This document shows positions 1-6,629 of a stretch of DNA of 8,972 nt, one piece after another. Position 1 is the first letter of the stretch; each line of letters begins with the position of its first letter. The DNA is taken from positions 1-8,972 of the forward strand of contig CAIVNT010000039.1 in the NCBI GenBank assembly GCA_903907305.1. Reading direction: 5' to 3'. A program made the translations under genes and the position numbers. The notes beneath the pieces are model-generated. The model did not search any database. It was not told where the DNA came from and saw nothing but the letters and a program-made list of their open reading frames with translations. The stretch comes from an uncultured Ignavibacteriota bacterium. Its GTDB lineage: Bacteria; Bacteroidota; Ignavibacteria; UBA10030; UBA8401.

Positions 1-749
1 AAAAAGGTGCATTCACCGGTGCGGATAGTGAACGGAAAGGTTTGATTGAGCAAGCTGAGGACGGTACACTCTTTCTGGATGAGATCGGCGATCTGAGCAT
101 CGAAACGCAGGTGAAACTCCTACGATTGCTCCAGGATGGTCAATACTATCCTTTAGGTTCAGATATTGCCAAACGATCCAATGCCCGCATCGTCGTCGCA
201 ACGCACCGTGACATCAAGAAGATGCAGCAGCAGAATGATTTCCGTCAGGATCTGTATTACCGTTTGAAATCTCATCATGTGAATATTCCTCCGTTGCGTG
301 ACAGACGGACAGACATTGCATTGCTGACGGATCATTTCATTTCAAAAGCATCATCCATGTTGAATAAAAAACGTCCCACCCCTCCCAAAGAACTTTATAC
401 AGTCCTGAATAATTATTCTTTCCCCGGAAACGTGCGCGAGTTGGAAGGGATGATCTTCGATGCCGTGAGTGTTCATACTTCCGGCGTTCTTTCGCTGGAC
501 TCCATTCGCAATACCATTTCACACTCGAATCAAGATCCGCTTCCCGATCAGCGGCTTTCCGCTGCATACACGCCGATGATCTTTCCAGGGAAATTTCCGA
601 CACTCAAAGAAGCGGAACAAAGCACCATTGAAGAAGCAATGAATCGTGCCGAGGGAAATCAGACCATCGCTGCTGAGCTTCTCGGTATCACCCGCCGTGC
701 ATTGAACAACAGACTTCAACGAATGCATCCTGACACAAAATGGATCTGA
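1..749 (+). CDS. Sigma-54-dependent (NtrC-family) transcriptional activator, C-terminal part; 5' end cut by window edge
   Basis: Cytoplasmic AAA+ ATPase that remodels sigma-54 RNA polymerase to open promoters. The reading frame is open from base 3, giving 248 visible residues. The first are the GAFTGA loop (residues 2-7) that contacts sigma-54. Walker B follows (GTLFLDE, 21-27), then sensor I (ARIVVATHRD, 61-70), the arginine-finger region (FRQDLYYRL, 80-88) followed by the PPLRDRRTDI stretch, and the FPGNVREL segment (140-147). A Fis-type helix-turn-helix lies at about 203-241 (NQTIAAELLGITRRALNNRL). Walker A and any N-terminal receiver, PAS or GAF domain lie outside the window, so it cannot be said whether this is a two-component response regulator. 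All visible key motifs are intact. The protein ends with TGA at 747-749. The gene downstream on the same strand has a possible sigma-54-like promoter, so it is a candidate target (inference). Confidence 0.95.
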   Translation, partial: KGAFTGADSERKGLIEQAEDGTLFLDEIGDLSIETQVKLLRLLQDGQYYPLGSDIAKRSNARIVVATHRDIKKMQQQNDFRQDLYYRLKSHHVNIPPLRDRRTDIALLTDHFISKASSMLNKKRPTPPKELYTVLNNYSFPGNVRELEGMIFDAVSVHTSGVLSLDSIRNTISHSNQDPLPDQRLSAAYTPMIFPGKFPTLKEAEQSTIEEAMNRAEGNQTIAAELLGITRRALNNRLQRMHPDTKWI

Positions 750-750
750 A

Positions 751-860
751 GGGGTGCCACATTTTTTCCACACGTGACTATACTCTAGAATTCATATCAT
801 CAACCGTTGCAAGCGTTTAAAGAGAATGTGCACGCTTCGTAGATTTTTTTTGTGGCACCC
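751..860. repeat. Widely spaced 9-bp inverted repeat GGGTGCCAC / GTGGCACCC
   Basis: GGGTGCCAC (752-760) begins 2 bases after the activator stop codon and is perfectly reverse-complementary to GTGGCACCC (852-860). The 91 bases between the arms are AT-rich. Each arm has a T-run next to it (762-767 and 844-851). The arms could be the two half-sites of a DNA-binding protein, the base of a long hairpin in the 3' end of the activator transcript, or chance. The TGGCAC core resembles a sigma-54 -24 box, but the bases at the -12 position (866-867, CC) do not fit well. Confidence 0.6.
811..851 (+). terminator. Possible weak terminator of the activator gene
   Basis: AAGCGT (811-816) pairs with ACGCTT (832-837) across a 15-base loop, and a T-rich run follows at 844-851. 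The stem is only 6 bp and six bases separate it from the T-run, so this is a poor intrinsic terminator. It is listed because it is the only stem-plus-T-run in the right orientation after the activator stop codon. It lies inside the wider inverted repeat 752-860, so the two structures may be alternatives or parts of one folded element. Confidence 0.3.
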
Positions 861-924
861 ACATACCTGTCTCATATTACTTTCCGCCGAAAAAACTGAT
901 TTTAGAGAGAATATTTCCGGATAG

Positions 925-955
925 TTTGGCACTCCGTTTGTCATTGTTATCTATG
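925..955 (+). promoter_or_regulatory. Promoter candidate for the small secreted protein, readable as sigma-54-like or Bacteroidota-type
   Basis: Reading one is sigma-54. TTGGCAC (926-932) is a full -24 box, and TTTGT (937-941) sits at the -12 place with GG-N10-GT spacing; the consensus ends in GC, so there is one mismatch at a key base. Reading two is the Bacteroidota primary sigma pattern: TTTG (925-928), 19 bases, then TATCTATG (948-955), one mismatch from TAnnTTTG. Either would start transcription at roughly 953-962, leaving a leader of about 40 bases before the ATG at 1000. The neighbouring sigma-54 activator favours reading one; the likely phylum allows reading two. The sequence alone does not decide between them. 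Confidence 0.45.
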
Positions 956-999
956 AAATTAGAGAAAATACAACAAGACAATAAAAGGAGAAAAACCAT

Positions 1000-1428
1000 A
1001 TGAAACGATATCTGTTGGTAATGGCCATAGTACTGCTCGCTGCCTTGTCGGTACAAGCACAGATCATGACAGCAAAGTTCGACGGTGCAAAGATGCAAAA
1101 GATCATTGATATCCGTTTTACTCCGTCTTTGAAGAGCGATTATCAGGGAATTGTGGAAGGAGCGATCTATAATCTGATTGTCTGCAAACGACTCTATCCG
1201 TCACTGGACTATTCCGATGCTGCTGGAGCGATGCAGGATGTCACCACGGAGAACAGCTTGGCACACTTACGCTACAAAGCATATTTGGGATATTCGTATC
1301 TATCAAATGCGGAAGGAATTGATATCACGCCGGTATCGACTGAAGAATCATTTGATTATCTCTTCAAACAGATCTCGGAAGAGCTGCAGAGTAAACTTTT
1401 GGTGAGCAATATCTCAGTGGCGAGATAA
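1000..1428 (+). CDS. Small secreted protein of unknown function (142 aa)
   Basis: I do not recognise a family. The start is well supported: AAGGAG at 985-990 lies nine bases before the ATG. The N-terminus is a clear Sec signal peptide: a KR charged end, a hydrophobic core (LLVMAIVLLAALSV, 5-18), then VQA-Q with likely cleavage after Ala20. This leaves a mature exported protein of about 122 residues. No lipobox cysteine is present. The mature part has one cysteine (C62) and two aromatic-rich stretches (AIYNLIVCKRLYP and RYKAYLGYSYLS), with no repeat or catalytic motif I can name. It is probably periplasmic or secreted. It follows a sigma-54 activator on the same strand after 250 bases containing a promoter candidate, and is followed by a strong terminator, so it is probably a one-gene transcript. 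Confidence 0.85.
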   Translation: MKRYLLVMAIVLLAALSVQAQIMTAKFDGAKMQKIIDIRFTPSLKSDYQGIVEGAIYNLIVCKRLYPSLDYSDAAGAMQDVTTENSLAHLRYKAYLGYSYLSNAEGIDITPVSTEESFDYLFKQISEELQSKLLVSNISVAR

Positions 1429-1465
1429 TAATTATCGGGGAATGTATCACGGACACAATGATAAC

Positions 1466-1497
1466 AAAAGGGACGAGTGTTTGCTCGTCCCTTTTTT
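1466..1497. terminator. Intrinsic terminator between convergent genes
   Basis: GGGACGAG (1470-1477) and CTCGTCCC (1484-1491) form a perfect 8-bp GC-rich stem with a 6-base loop. It can be lengthened by the A4 at 1466-1469 pairing with the T-run. On the + strand it ends in six Ts (1492-1497), a textbook terminator for the small secreted protein 38 bases upstream. On the minus strand the same hairpin follows the M16 peptidase stop codon (1502-1504) and ends in only TTTT, so it may serve both genes but is stronger on the + strand. Confidence 0.92.
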
Positions 1498-1501
1498 ATT
1501 T

Positions 1502-4285
1502 CTACTTCTTCTTCTCCACGGGTGAGACTTTCGTCTGCACTTGAGACAAATCATTACCGTCAGCATCGAGATACTTCAGTTCGCCGAAGTTCAATTCCTT
1601 GATCCCCTTCTCTACTTTCTCTTTATCGCCGACGATAATCCATACAAGGTTGTCAGGGAACAATGCTTTCTTCGCTGCATCGCGGACCTCTTCGTAACTC
1701 AGTCCGTTCACTTTTTTTGCGTAGGTCTGATAATAGTCATCCGCATATCCGTACCGGACCATGTTTCCGATGGAACCCATGATGGCTCCGTTCGTTTCCC
1801 ATGAGCCGGCAAGTTCCAACACGGCATTCTTCTGTACTTTTTCGAATTCCTCTTTCGTTACCGGTTTATCAGAGATGATCTGTTTCAATTCTTTCACAAC
1901 TTCGACCATTGATTCTTTTGTTTTGTCCGTTTGAACGGGAGCAAGAGCAAGGAAAGGACGCTGTCCTTTTGCACCAAAGAAAACAGTCTGTGCGCCGTAG
2001 GACCAATGTTTGTCCTCCCGAAGATTCATATTTACGCGTGCAGTGAACATACCGCCGAGAACATTGTTCATTGTCTCGATTGCGATCTCATCCGGATTCG
2101 CCTGCGGCAGCGTTACATGGCCGCTGATGACGATGGATTGCCCCGCACCCGGTTTATCAATAAGATAGACTGCCGGTTTCTTCTGCTGCGCGACCGTTGC
2201 AATATTCTTCTTCGGAACATCCCCTGATTTCCAATCCTTGAATAATTTTTCAAGCTTTGGTTTGATCTCGCTCATGGTCGTGGCACCGACCACAACGAGT
2301 GTTGCGTTGTTCGGTTTGAGCCATGTCTTGTGGAATTTCACCAGATCGTCCCGTTTGATGGCCATGATCGATTGTTCGGTTCCCGAACCGGTCAAAGGAT
2401 TGCCGTATGCATGATCCTCGCCGTAGATGATCTTCGGCATCACGCGAAGCGCCATCTGCACAGGGGTCACTTTCTCCCGCTGAATTCCGGCGATACGCTG
2501 TTTCTGCAGGCGTTTGAAATCCTCTTCCGGGAACGACGGATTCAAAATAACATCGGCATAGATCGCGAGTGAAGCATCCAGATTCGATTTTAAGGCGGAC
2601 ATAGAGACAGTAGACATATCAAGATTGGATCCGGATCCGAGCGTGGCACCGAGCAGCGCAAGTTCTTCGCTGATCTGTAGAGCATTTCGTGTCTTCGTCC
2701 CTTCATCCAGCACATCCATTGCAAGACTGGCGGTACCGGCATTCGTGCCAAGATCCGAGGCAAATCCTGCATCGGCCATCAGATTCAGATTCACAGTCGG
2801 AACGGCGTTCCGTTCAGCAAGGATTACTTTTAATCCGTTGGAAAGAGTTGCTCGTTCGAGTTTCGGGAATTTTGCTTCCGGTGCTGCTGCCATCTCCGGC
2901 ATTTTCTTGCGGACGGTGGTGTCAGTCGGTTCGCTTTTAAAAGACGGGAACGGATGAATCTCCAGAACATACTCACCATCTGTCAGCCATGTATTTCCTG
3001 AGGCTTGGACGGACTGTACTGTTGCATTATTTATGTTGTTGAGATAGTCCTTATAGTAATCCGGAGTACCCGCATACACTACTCCCTGCGCAAGAATGTC
3101 GGACTTACCGCCGAATCCTCCGATGCGTTCAATACCTCGGACGAAGCCGGCAATACGCTGAGTCTTCACACGCTGTAATTCTTTTTCACTCGGTCCTTTG
3201 TCGATGAGATTTTTCAGCTCTTCGTTGATCGCTTTTTCCACAGTGCTTAGATCTGCGCCCGGTTTTGCCGTCACATCGATATTGAACTGGCTTGCAATTT
3301 CCCGAGCATCAACATACGCAGAGACACTCGTTGCTATCTGTTCGTCATAGACGAGACGTTTGTACAGACGCGATGTTTTGCCCGAAGCAAGAATATCGGC
3401 AAACAGCATTAATTGATGGTTCTCGGGACTGGAGAACTTTGGCGTATTCCATGTTTTGAAGATCCTGGCCTGCGGAACTCTGTCTTCTGCACGCTGACGA
3501 ATGATGCCTGTCCGTTTTGCAATGAACTCATCATACTTCGCCACCGGAGGTCCGGACGGAATATCACCGAAGAATTTCTGCATCTTTGTTTTTGCTGTCT
3601 TCACATCAATATCACCGGCGACAACAACAACTGCATTCGCTGCTCCGTAATAACTCTTAAACCATTCCTTCACATCATCCAATGAAGCGGCGTTTAGATC
3701 TTCCATCGATCCGATGACGGACCAGGAATACGGATGTCCGGCCGGCCATGTTGCTTTGATGGAAAGTTCATCGGCAATGGCGTACGGCTGATTGTCCCCT
3801 TGACGTTTCTCGTTTTGTACAACACCGCGCTGTTCATCCAATTTTGGCTGACTGATCGCACCCGCTAAATGTCCCATACGGTCAGATTCCATCCAAAGAA
3901 CGATATCAAGTGCGGACGTTGGCACATTCTGAAAATAGTTCGTCCGATCCTCGCTGGTTGTTCCATTCAGATCGGTTGCACCGATCCGTTCAAGCGCTTG
4001 GAAATAATCGGTATCAAAATTCTCCGAGCCATTGAACATCAAATGTTCGAATAGATGTGCGAATCCGCTCTTCCCAACTTTTTCATTCTTTGAACCGACG
4101 TGATACCATACGTTCACTGCAACGATCGGTGCTTTATGGTCTTCGTGAACGAGAACGGTCAGACCGTTATCCAGTGTGAATTTTTCGTAGGGAATATTGA
4201 TATCTGCTACCATACTCTTGGATTGCGCTTTCACTTGCGAAAGAGTAATCATTACTGCCAAGAGAATTAGACCGATTGTTTTCAT
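1502..4285 (-). CDS. Secreted two-domain M16 (insulinase/pitrilysin family) zinc peptidase
   Basis: A 927-residue exported metallopeptidase with two M16 halves. The ATG at 4283-4285 is chosen because AAGGAG lies five bases upstream and the product then opens with a good signal peptide (MKTIGLILLAVMITL, cleavage near VKA-Q). The longer open frame to 4357 has no such support. The N-terminal half carries the inverted zinc motif HLFEH (H77, E80, H81) with a distal ligand glutamate at E159 in the VVQNEKR stretch, so it should be the active half. The C-terminal half starts near residue 480 with a second SNGLKVIL strand. It has no HxxEH motif but keeps the paired Arg/Tyr signature (NLREDKHWSYG, R756 and Y763) that completes the active site in this family. 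One chain therefore holds what many bacteria make as two subunits. It probably degrades peptides in the periplasm or outside the cell; the natural substrate is unknown. It ends in a lysine-rich tail. Confidence 0.95.
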   Translation of the reverse strand: MKTIGLILLAVMITLSQVKAQSKSMVADINIPYEKFTLDNGLTVLVHEDHKAPIVAVNVWYHVGSKNEKVGKSGFAHLFEHLMFNGSENFDTDYFQALERIGATDLNGTTSEDRTNYFQNVPTSALDIVLWMESDRMGHLAGAISQPKLDEQRGVVQNEKRQGDNQPYAIADELSIKATWPAGHPYSWSVIGSMEDLNAASLDDVKEWFKSYYGAANAVVVVAGDIDVKTAKTKMQKFFGDIPSGPPVAKYDEFIAKRTGIIRQRAEDRVPQARIFKTWNTPKFSSPENHQLMLFADILASGKTSRLYKRLVYDEQIATSVSAYVDAREIASQFNIDVTAKPGADLSTVEKAINEELKNLIDKGPSEKELQRVKTQRIAGFVRGIERIGGFGGKSDILAQGVVYAGTPDYYKDYLNNINNATVQSVQASGNTWLTDGEYVLEIHPFPSFKSEPTDTTVRKKMPEMAAAPEAKFPKLERATLSNGLKVILAERNAVPTVNLNLMADAGFASDLGTNAGTASLAMDVLDEGTKTRNALQISEELALLGATLGSGSNLDMSTVSMSALKSNLDASLAIYADVILNPSFPEEDFKRLQKQRIAGIQREKVTPVQMALRVMPKIIYGEDHAYGNPLTGSGTEQSIMAIKRDDLVKFHKTWLKPNNATLVVVGATTMSEIKPKLEKLFKDWKSGDVPKKNIATVAQQKKPAVYLIDKPGAGQSIVISGHVTLPQANPDEIAIETMNNVLGGMFTARVNMNLREDKHWSYGAQTVFFGAKGQRPFLALAPVQTDKTKESMVEVVKELKQIISDKPVTKEEFEKVQKNAVLELAGSWETNGAIMGSIGNMVRYGYADDYYQTYAKKVNGLSYEEVRDAAKKALFPDNLVWIIVGDKEKVEKGIKELNFGELKYLDADGNDLSQVQTKVSPVEKKK

Positions 4286-4401
4286 GTCGTCTCCTTGAAG
4301 ATTGTGGATTGTGAAAAAGTTGAATATTAGGATATTAAGAATGATTGCCATTAGCACACAGTGGGATGAAGTTACGAAAATTATGGGAAGAAGTTATACA
4401 G

Positions 4402-4430
4402 AATGTAACGAGAAGTTGTTTTTGTTACAA
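4402..4430 (-). promoter_or_regulatory. Weak sigma-70-like promoter candidate for the M16 peptidase
   Basis: On the minus strand TTGTAA (4430-4425) is followed after 17 bases by TACATT (4407-4402). Each is a 4-of-6 match to its consensus, and the spacing is ideal. It lies 117 bases or more before the peptidase ATG, in the 197-base gap after the DUF1304 gene. The match is weak. It overlaps the inverted pair TGTAAC (4404-4409) / GTTACA (4424-4429), which could be an operator. Confidence 0.28.
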
Positions 4431-4481
4431 TTGTTTATCCTTCGAAACGGAGCAATCATAACGTGGAGGGAATACAATCGA

Positions 4482-4847
4482 TCAAAACAAGAGTAAAACA
4501 ATCAATGTGATGATCGCCGGAAGTGCCTGTGTAAAAAAGATCTTCCGCATTGCCGTAGCTGCACCGAATATTCCGGCAATGACGATACACGATGTAAAGA
4601 AAAGTGCAATATTTTTTGACCAGACCGGATCCTGAATGTAGAACAACCAAATTAATCCGGCAGCGAGAAATCCATTATAGAGTCCTTGATTCGCGGCGAG
4701 TCCTTTTGTCTTTTCAAACAGATCGGACGGTACAGCAGAGAATGTTTTTCGTCCCAGCGGTTTGGTCCACATGAACATTTCGAGCCAGAGAATATAGAGA
4801 TGTTCAACAGCAAGAAGAGTTACAAATAATTGAGCGAGTGTGTTCAT
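4482..4847 (-). CDS. DUF1304 family integral membrane protein (121 aa)
   Basis: A small inner-membrane protein with four predicted transmembrane helices, at about residues 4-24, 54-72, 79-99 and 104-121. Residues that mark the DUF1304 family are present: VEHLYILWLEMF in helix 1 (14-25) and NQGLYNGFLAAGL at the start of helix 2 (53-65). The length of about 120 residues is usual for the family, whose biochemical function is not established. The ATG at 4845-4847 has AAGGA four bases upstream (4852-4856). A 6-bp-arm palindrome (4861-4873) lies just before the ribosome binding site. The gene follows comM on the same strand after a 140-base gap, so it may be separately controlled. Confidence 0.9.
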   Translation of the reverse strand: MNTLAQLFVTLLAVEHLYILWLEMFMWTKPLGRKTFSAVPSDLFEKTKGLAANQGLYNGFLAAGLIWLFYIQDPVWSKNIALFFTSCIVIAGIFGAATAMRKIFFTQALPAIITLIVLLLF

Positions 4848-4860
4848 TTATTCCTTCTAT

Positions 4861-4873
4861 GTAAATTATTTAC
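4861..4873. promoter_or_regulatory. Palindrome GTAAAT-T-ATTTAC upstream of the DUF1304 gene
   Basis: A perfect 13-base palindrome with 6-bp arms ends 13 bases before the DUF1304 start codon, immediately upstream of its ribosome binding site. Its place fits a repressor operator overlapping the early transcribed region. On the minus strand a TATAAT hexamer lies about 30 bases further upstream (4908-4903), but no -35 box is recognisable at the right spacing. AT-rich palindromes of this size can arise by chance. Confidence 0.35.
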
Positions 4874-4880
4874 GTTACTG

Positions 4881-4903
4881 CCACCAAAACACAAAGACAC
4901 AAA
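4881..4903. repeat. Single copy of a CACAAAGACACAAA-type intergenic motif
   Basis: The + strand reads CCACCAAAAC followed by ACAAAGACACAAA. This resembles the short ACCACAAAGACACAAAG-like motif that I recall as scattered through intergenic DNA of several bacterial phyla. Only one copy is present here, so its repeat nature rests on recall, not on the window. Confidence 0.35.
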
Positions 4904-4987
4904 TTATATAAAAACTCATATCACAAATTTTTGTTTGTTGGATTTTGTGTTTTCGCACATTTGCAACAAAAGGTTGTCTGCCTAAAA

Positions 4988-6523
4988 TCACATCCATAGA
5001 TTTCGATCCAAACTCCGATATTGGATCGCTTCACTGAGATGTTCCGTATGAATATCCGAACTTCCGGAGAGATCTGCAATTGTTCGCGATACTTTCAGTA
5101 TCCGGTCATACGCGCGCGCGGAAAGTCCCAGTTTCGTCATTGCCATCTTCAGCAGTTCCTCTCCTGTTGAATCGATGCGGCAGTATTCTTTGATCTCTTT
5201 GGACTGCATGGAAGCATTGGAAAAGATATTTTTCTGTTCTTTGAACCGTTCCAATTGCAACTCCCTTGCAGTGATCACGCGGCTGCGGATGGATGTGGAG
5301 GCTTCTCCCGGTTTCTTTTGAGCCAGCTCGGTCACTTTCACTGCCGGGACTTCAATGTGGATATCGATCCGGTCCATCAGCGGACCGGAGATCTTCGCCA
5401 TATATTTTTGTATCTGCATGGGAGTACATGTGCATTCATGATTCGGATTGCCAAAGTTTCCACAGGGACAAGGATTCATCGCACACACCAACATGAAATT
5501 CGCAGGATAATCGACCGTCATTTTCGAACGACTGATGGTCACTTTCGCATCTTCAAGAGGTTGGCGCATCACTTCAAGAACGTTGCGGGCAAACTCCGGA
5601 AGTTCATCCAAGAATAAAACTCCATGATGAGAAAGCGAGATCTCCCCCGGACGCGGAATCGTTCCTCCCCCCACCAACGCCGAATCGGAGATCGTGTGAT
5701 GCGGCGAACGGAATGGACGCTGCGACACGAGCGCAGAACCTGGCGGCAGAAGTCCTGAGACAGAATGGATCTTCGTCGTCTCGATACTTTCATCGAATGT
5801 CATCGGCGGAAGGATACTCGGGAGTCTTCTTGCGAGCATCGTTTTACCTGAACCCGGCGGTCCGATCATGATAATATTATGCCCGCCGGCAGCGGCTACT
5901 TCCAATGCGCGTTTCACATTCTCCTGACCTTTCACATCGGAGAAGTCGTGATGATATTTTTGCTCCACTGCGAACACTTTCCGCATGTCAAGACGCAATG
6001 GTTCGATCAATGATTTCCCTTCGAGTATATTCACCGCATCCGTCATTGTTTCAACACCATACACATCGATCCCTTCTACCATTCCCGCTTCATTCGCATT
6101 CTGCTGCGGCAGAATGATCCCTTTAATCCCTTTCTTCTTCAACTCTACAGCGATGGGAAGTGCGCCGTGGATCGGGCGGAGCGTTCCTTCAAGCGACAGC
6201 TCGCCGAGTATAATGAATTCTTTCAATCGATCTTCAGTGACCTGCCCGCTGGATGCAAGCATACCGATCGCGATCGGCAGATCGAAAGACGAACCTTCTT
6301 TCTTCACATCGGCAGGAGCAAGATTGATGGTGATACGCTTATTGGGATAGGTGTAGGCGGAATTTTTGATGGCAGTGGCAACGCGTTCGCGGGATTCTTT
6401 GACGGCATTGTCGGGAAGTCCCACCATAAAGAAATTCGGAACGGTATTCTCGATATTCGTCTCGATCTCGATGAGATACGCGTTGATACCGTATGTTGCG
6501 GCAGAAAAGACAGTAGTGAGCAT
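4988..6523 (-). CDS. comM: ComM / YifB family Mg-chelatase-like AAA+ ATPase
   Basis: A 511-residue cytoplasmic hexameric helicase; in naturally competent bacteria ComM drives branch migration during recombination of incoming DNA. Order of domains: an N-terminal Lon-protease-like ChlI domain (VGLPDNAVKESRERV, then INLAPADVKKEG and FDLPIAIG, residues about 33-90); the AAA+ core with Walker A GPPGSGKT (221-228) and Walker B VLFLDE (302-307); a cysteine cluster (C347, C352, C354, C364, C366), probably zinc-binding; GPLMDRID (380-387); and the C-terminal Mg-chelatase domain (GLSARAYDRILKVSRTIADL). The ATG at 6521-6523 is preferred because AAAGG precedes it by about six bases and family members begin with ML-TVFSAA. 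A TTG at 6547 would add eight unsupported residues. All motifs are intact. It sits 106 bases after ldh, with a hairpin between them, and no other competence gene is in view. Confidence 0.96.
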   Translation of the reverse strand: MLTTVFSAATYGINAYLIEIETNIENTVPNFFMVGLPDNAVKESRERVATAIKNSAYTYPNKRITINLAPADVKKEGSSFDLPIAIGMLASSGQVTEDRLKEFIILGELSLEGTLRPIHGALPIAVELKKKGIKGIILPQQNANEAGMVEGIDVYGVETMTDAVNILEGKSLIEPLRLDMRKVFAVEQKYHHDFSDVKGQENVKRALEVAAAGGHNIIMIGPPGSGKTMLARRLPSILPPMTFDESIETTKIHSVSGLLPPGSALVSQRPFRSPHHTISDSALVGGGTIPRPGEISLSHHGVLFLDELPEFARNVLEVMRQPLEDAKVTISRSKMTVDYPANFMLVCAMNPCPCGNFGNPNHECTCTPMQIQKYMAKISGPLMDRIDIHIEVPAVKVTELAQKKPGEASTSIRSRVITARELQLERFKEQKNIFSNASMQSKEIKEYCRIDSTGEELLKMAMTKLGLSARAYDRILKVSRTIADLSGSSDIHTEHLSEAIQYRSLDRNLWM

Positions 6524-6563
6524 GAATGACCTTTGCGCAATGGACAATTCGTTGAGGAACAGA

Positions 6564-6589
6564 AAGCGCTGGAAATATATCCAGCGCTT
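6564..6589 (-). terminator. Hairpin between ldh and comM, probable ldh terminator
   Basis: AAGCGCTGG (6564-6572) and CCAGCGCTT (6581-6589) make a perfect 9-bp stem with an 8-base AT loop, 41 bases after the ldh stop codon on the minus strand. The bases after the stem on that strand are TTCTGTT, a poor U-run, so termination may be leaky. The hairpin would then also form in the comM leader, 41 bases before its ATG. Confidence 0.6.
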
Positions 6590-6629
6590 CAGCGAGTATC
6601 AAAACTATTCCATTTGCCGATGAGGTCTT

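Noticed and set aside
853..867. TGGCAC at 853-858 as a second sigma-54 promoter
   Set aside because: The -12 position reads TACC in place of TTGC, and it would need a leader of over 100 bases; the TGGCAC at 927-932 fits better.
2625..2957. Plus-strand open frame of 110 codons inside the peptidase gene
   Set aside because: It lies fully antisense to a well-conserved peptidase, has low-complexity Ser/Arg/Phe composition and no recognisable domain.
4286..4357. Longer start for the M16 peptidase (24 extra residues)
   Set aside because: AAGGAG lies five bases before the inner ATG at 4285, and only that start places the signal peptide at the N-terminus.
4302..4496. Plus-strand open frame of 64 codons in the gap before the peptidase gene
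   Set aside because: No ribosome binding site, overlaps the DUF1304 3' end, and no recognisable motif.
4923..4934. ACAAATTTTTGT palindrome as a comM terminator
   Set aside because: The stem is five A/T-rich pairs with only two loop bases and cannot act as a stable hairpin.
6524..6547. TTG start for ComM eight residues upstream
   Set aside because: The ATG at 6523 has an AAAGG ribosome binding site and matches the conserved ComM N-terminus.
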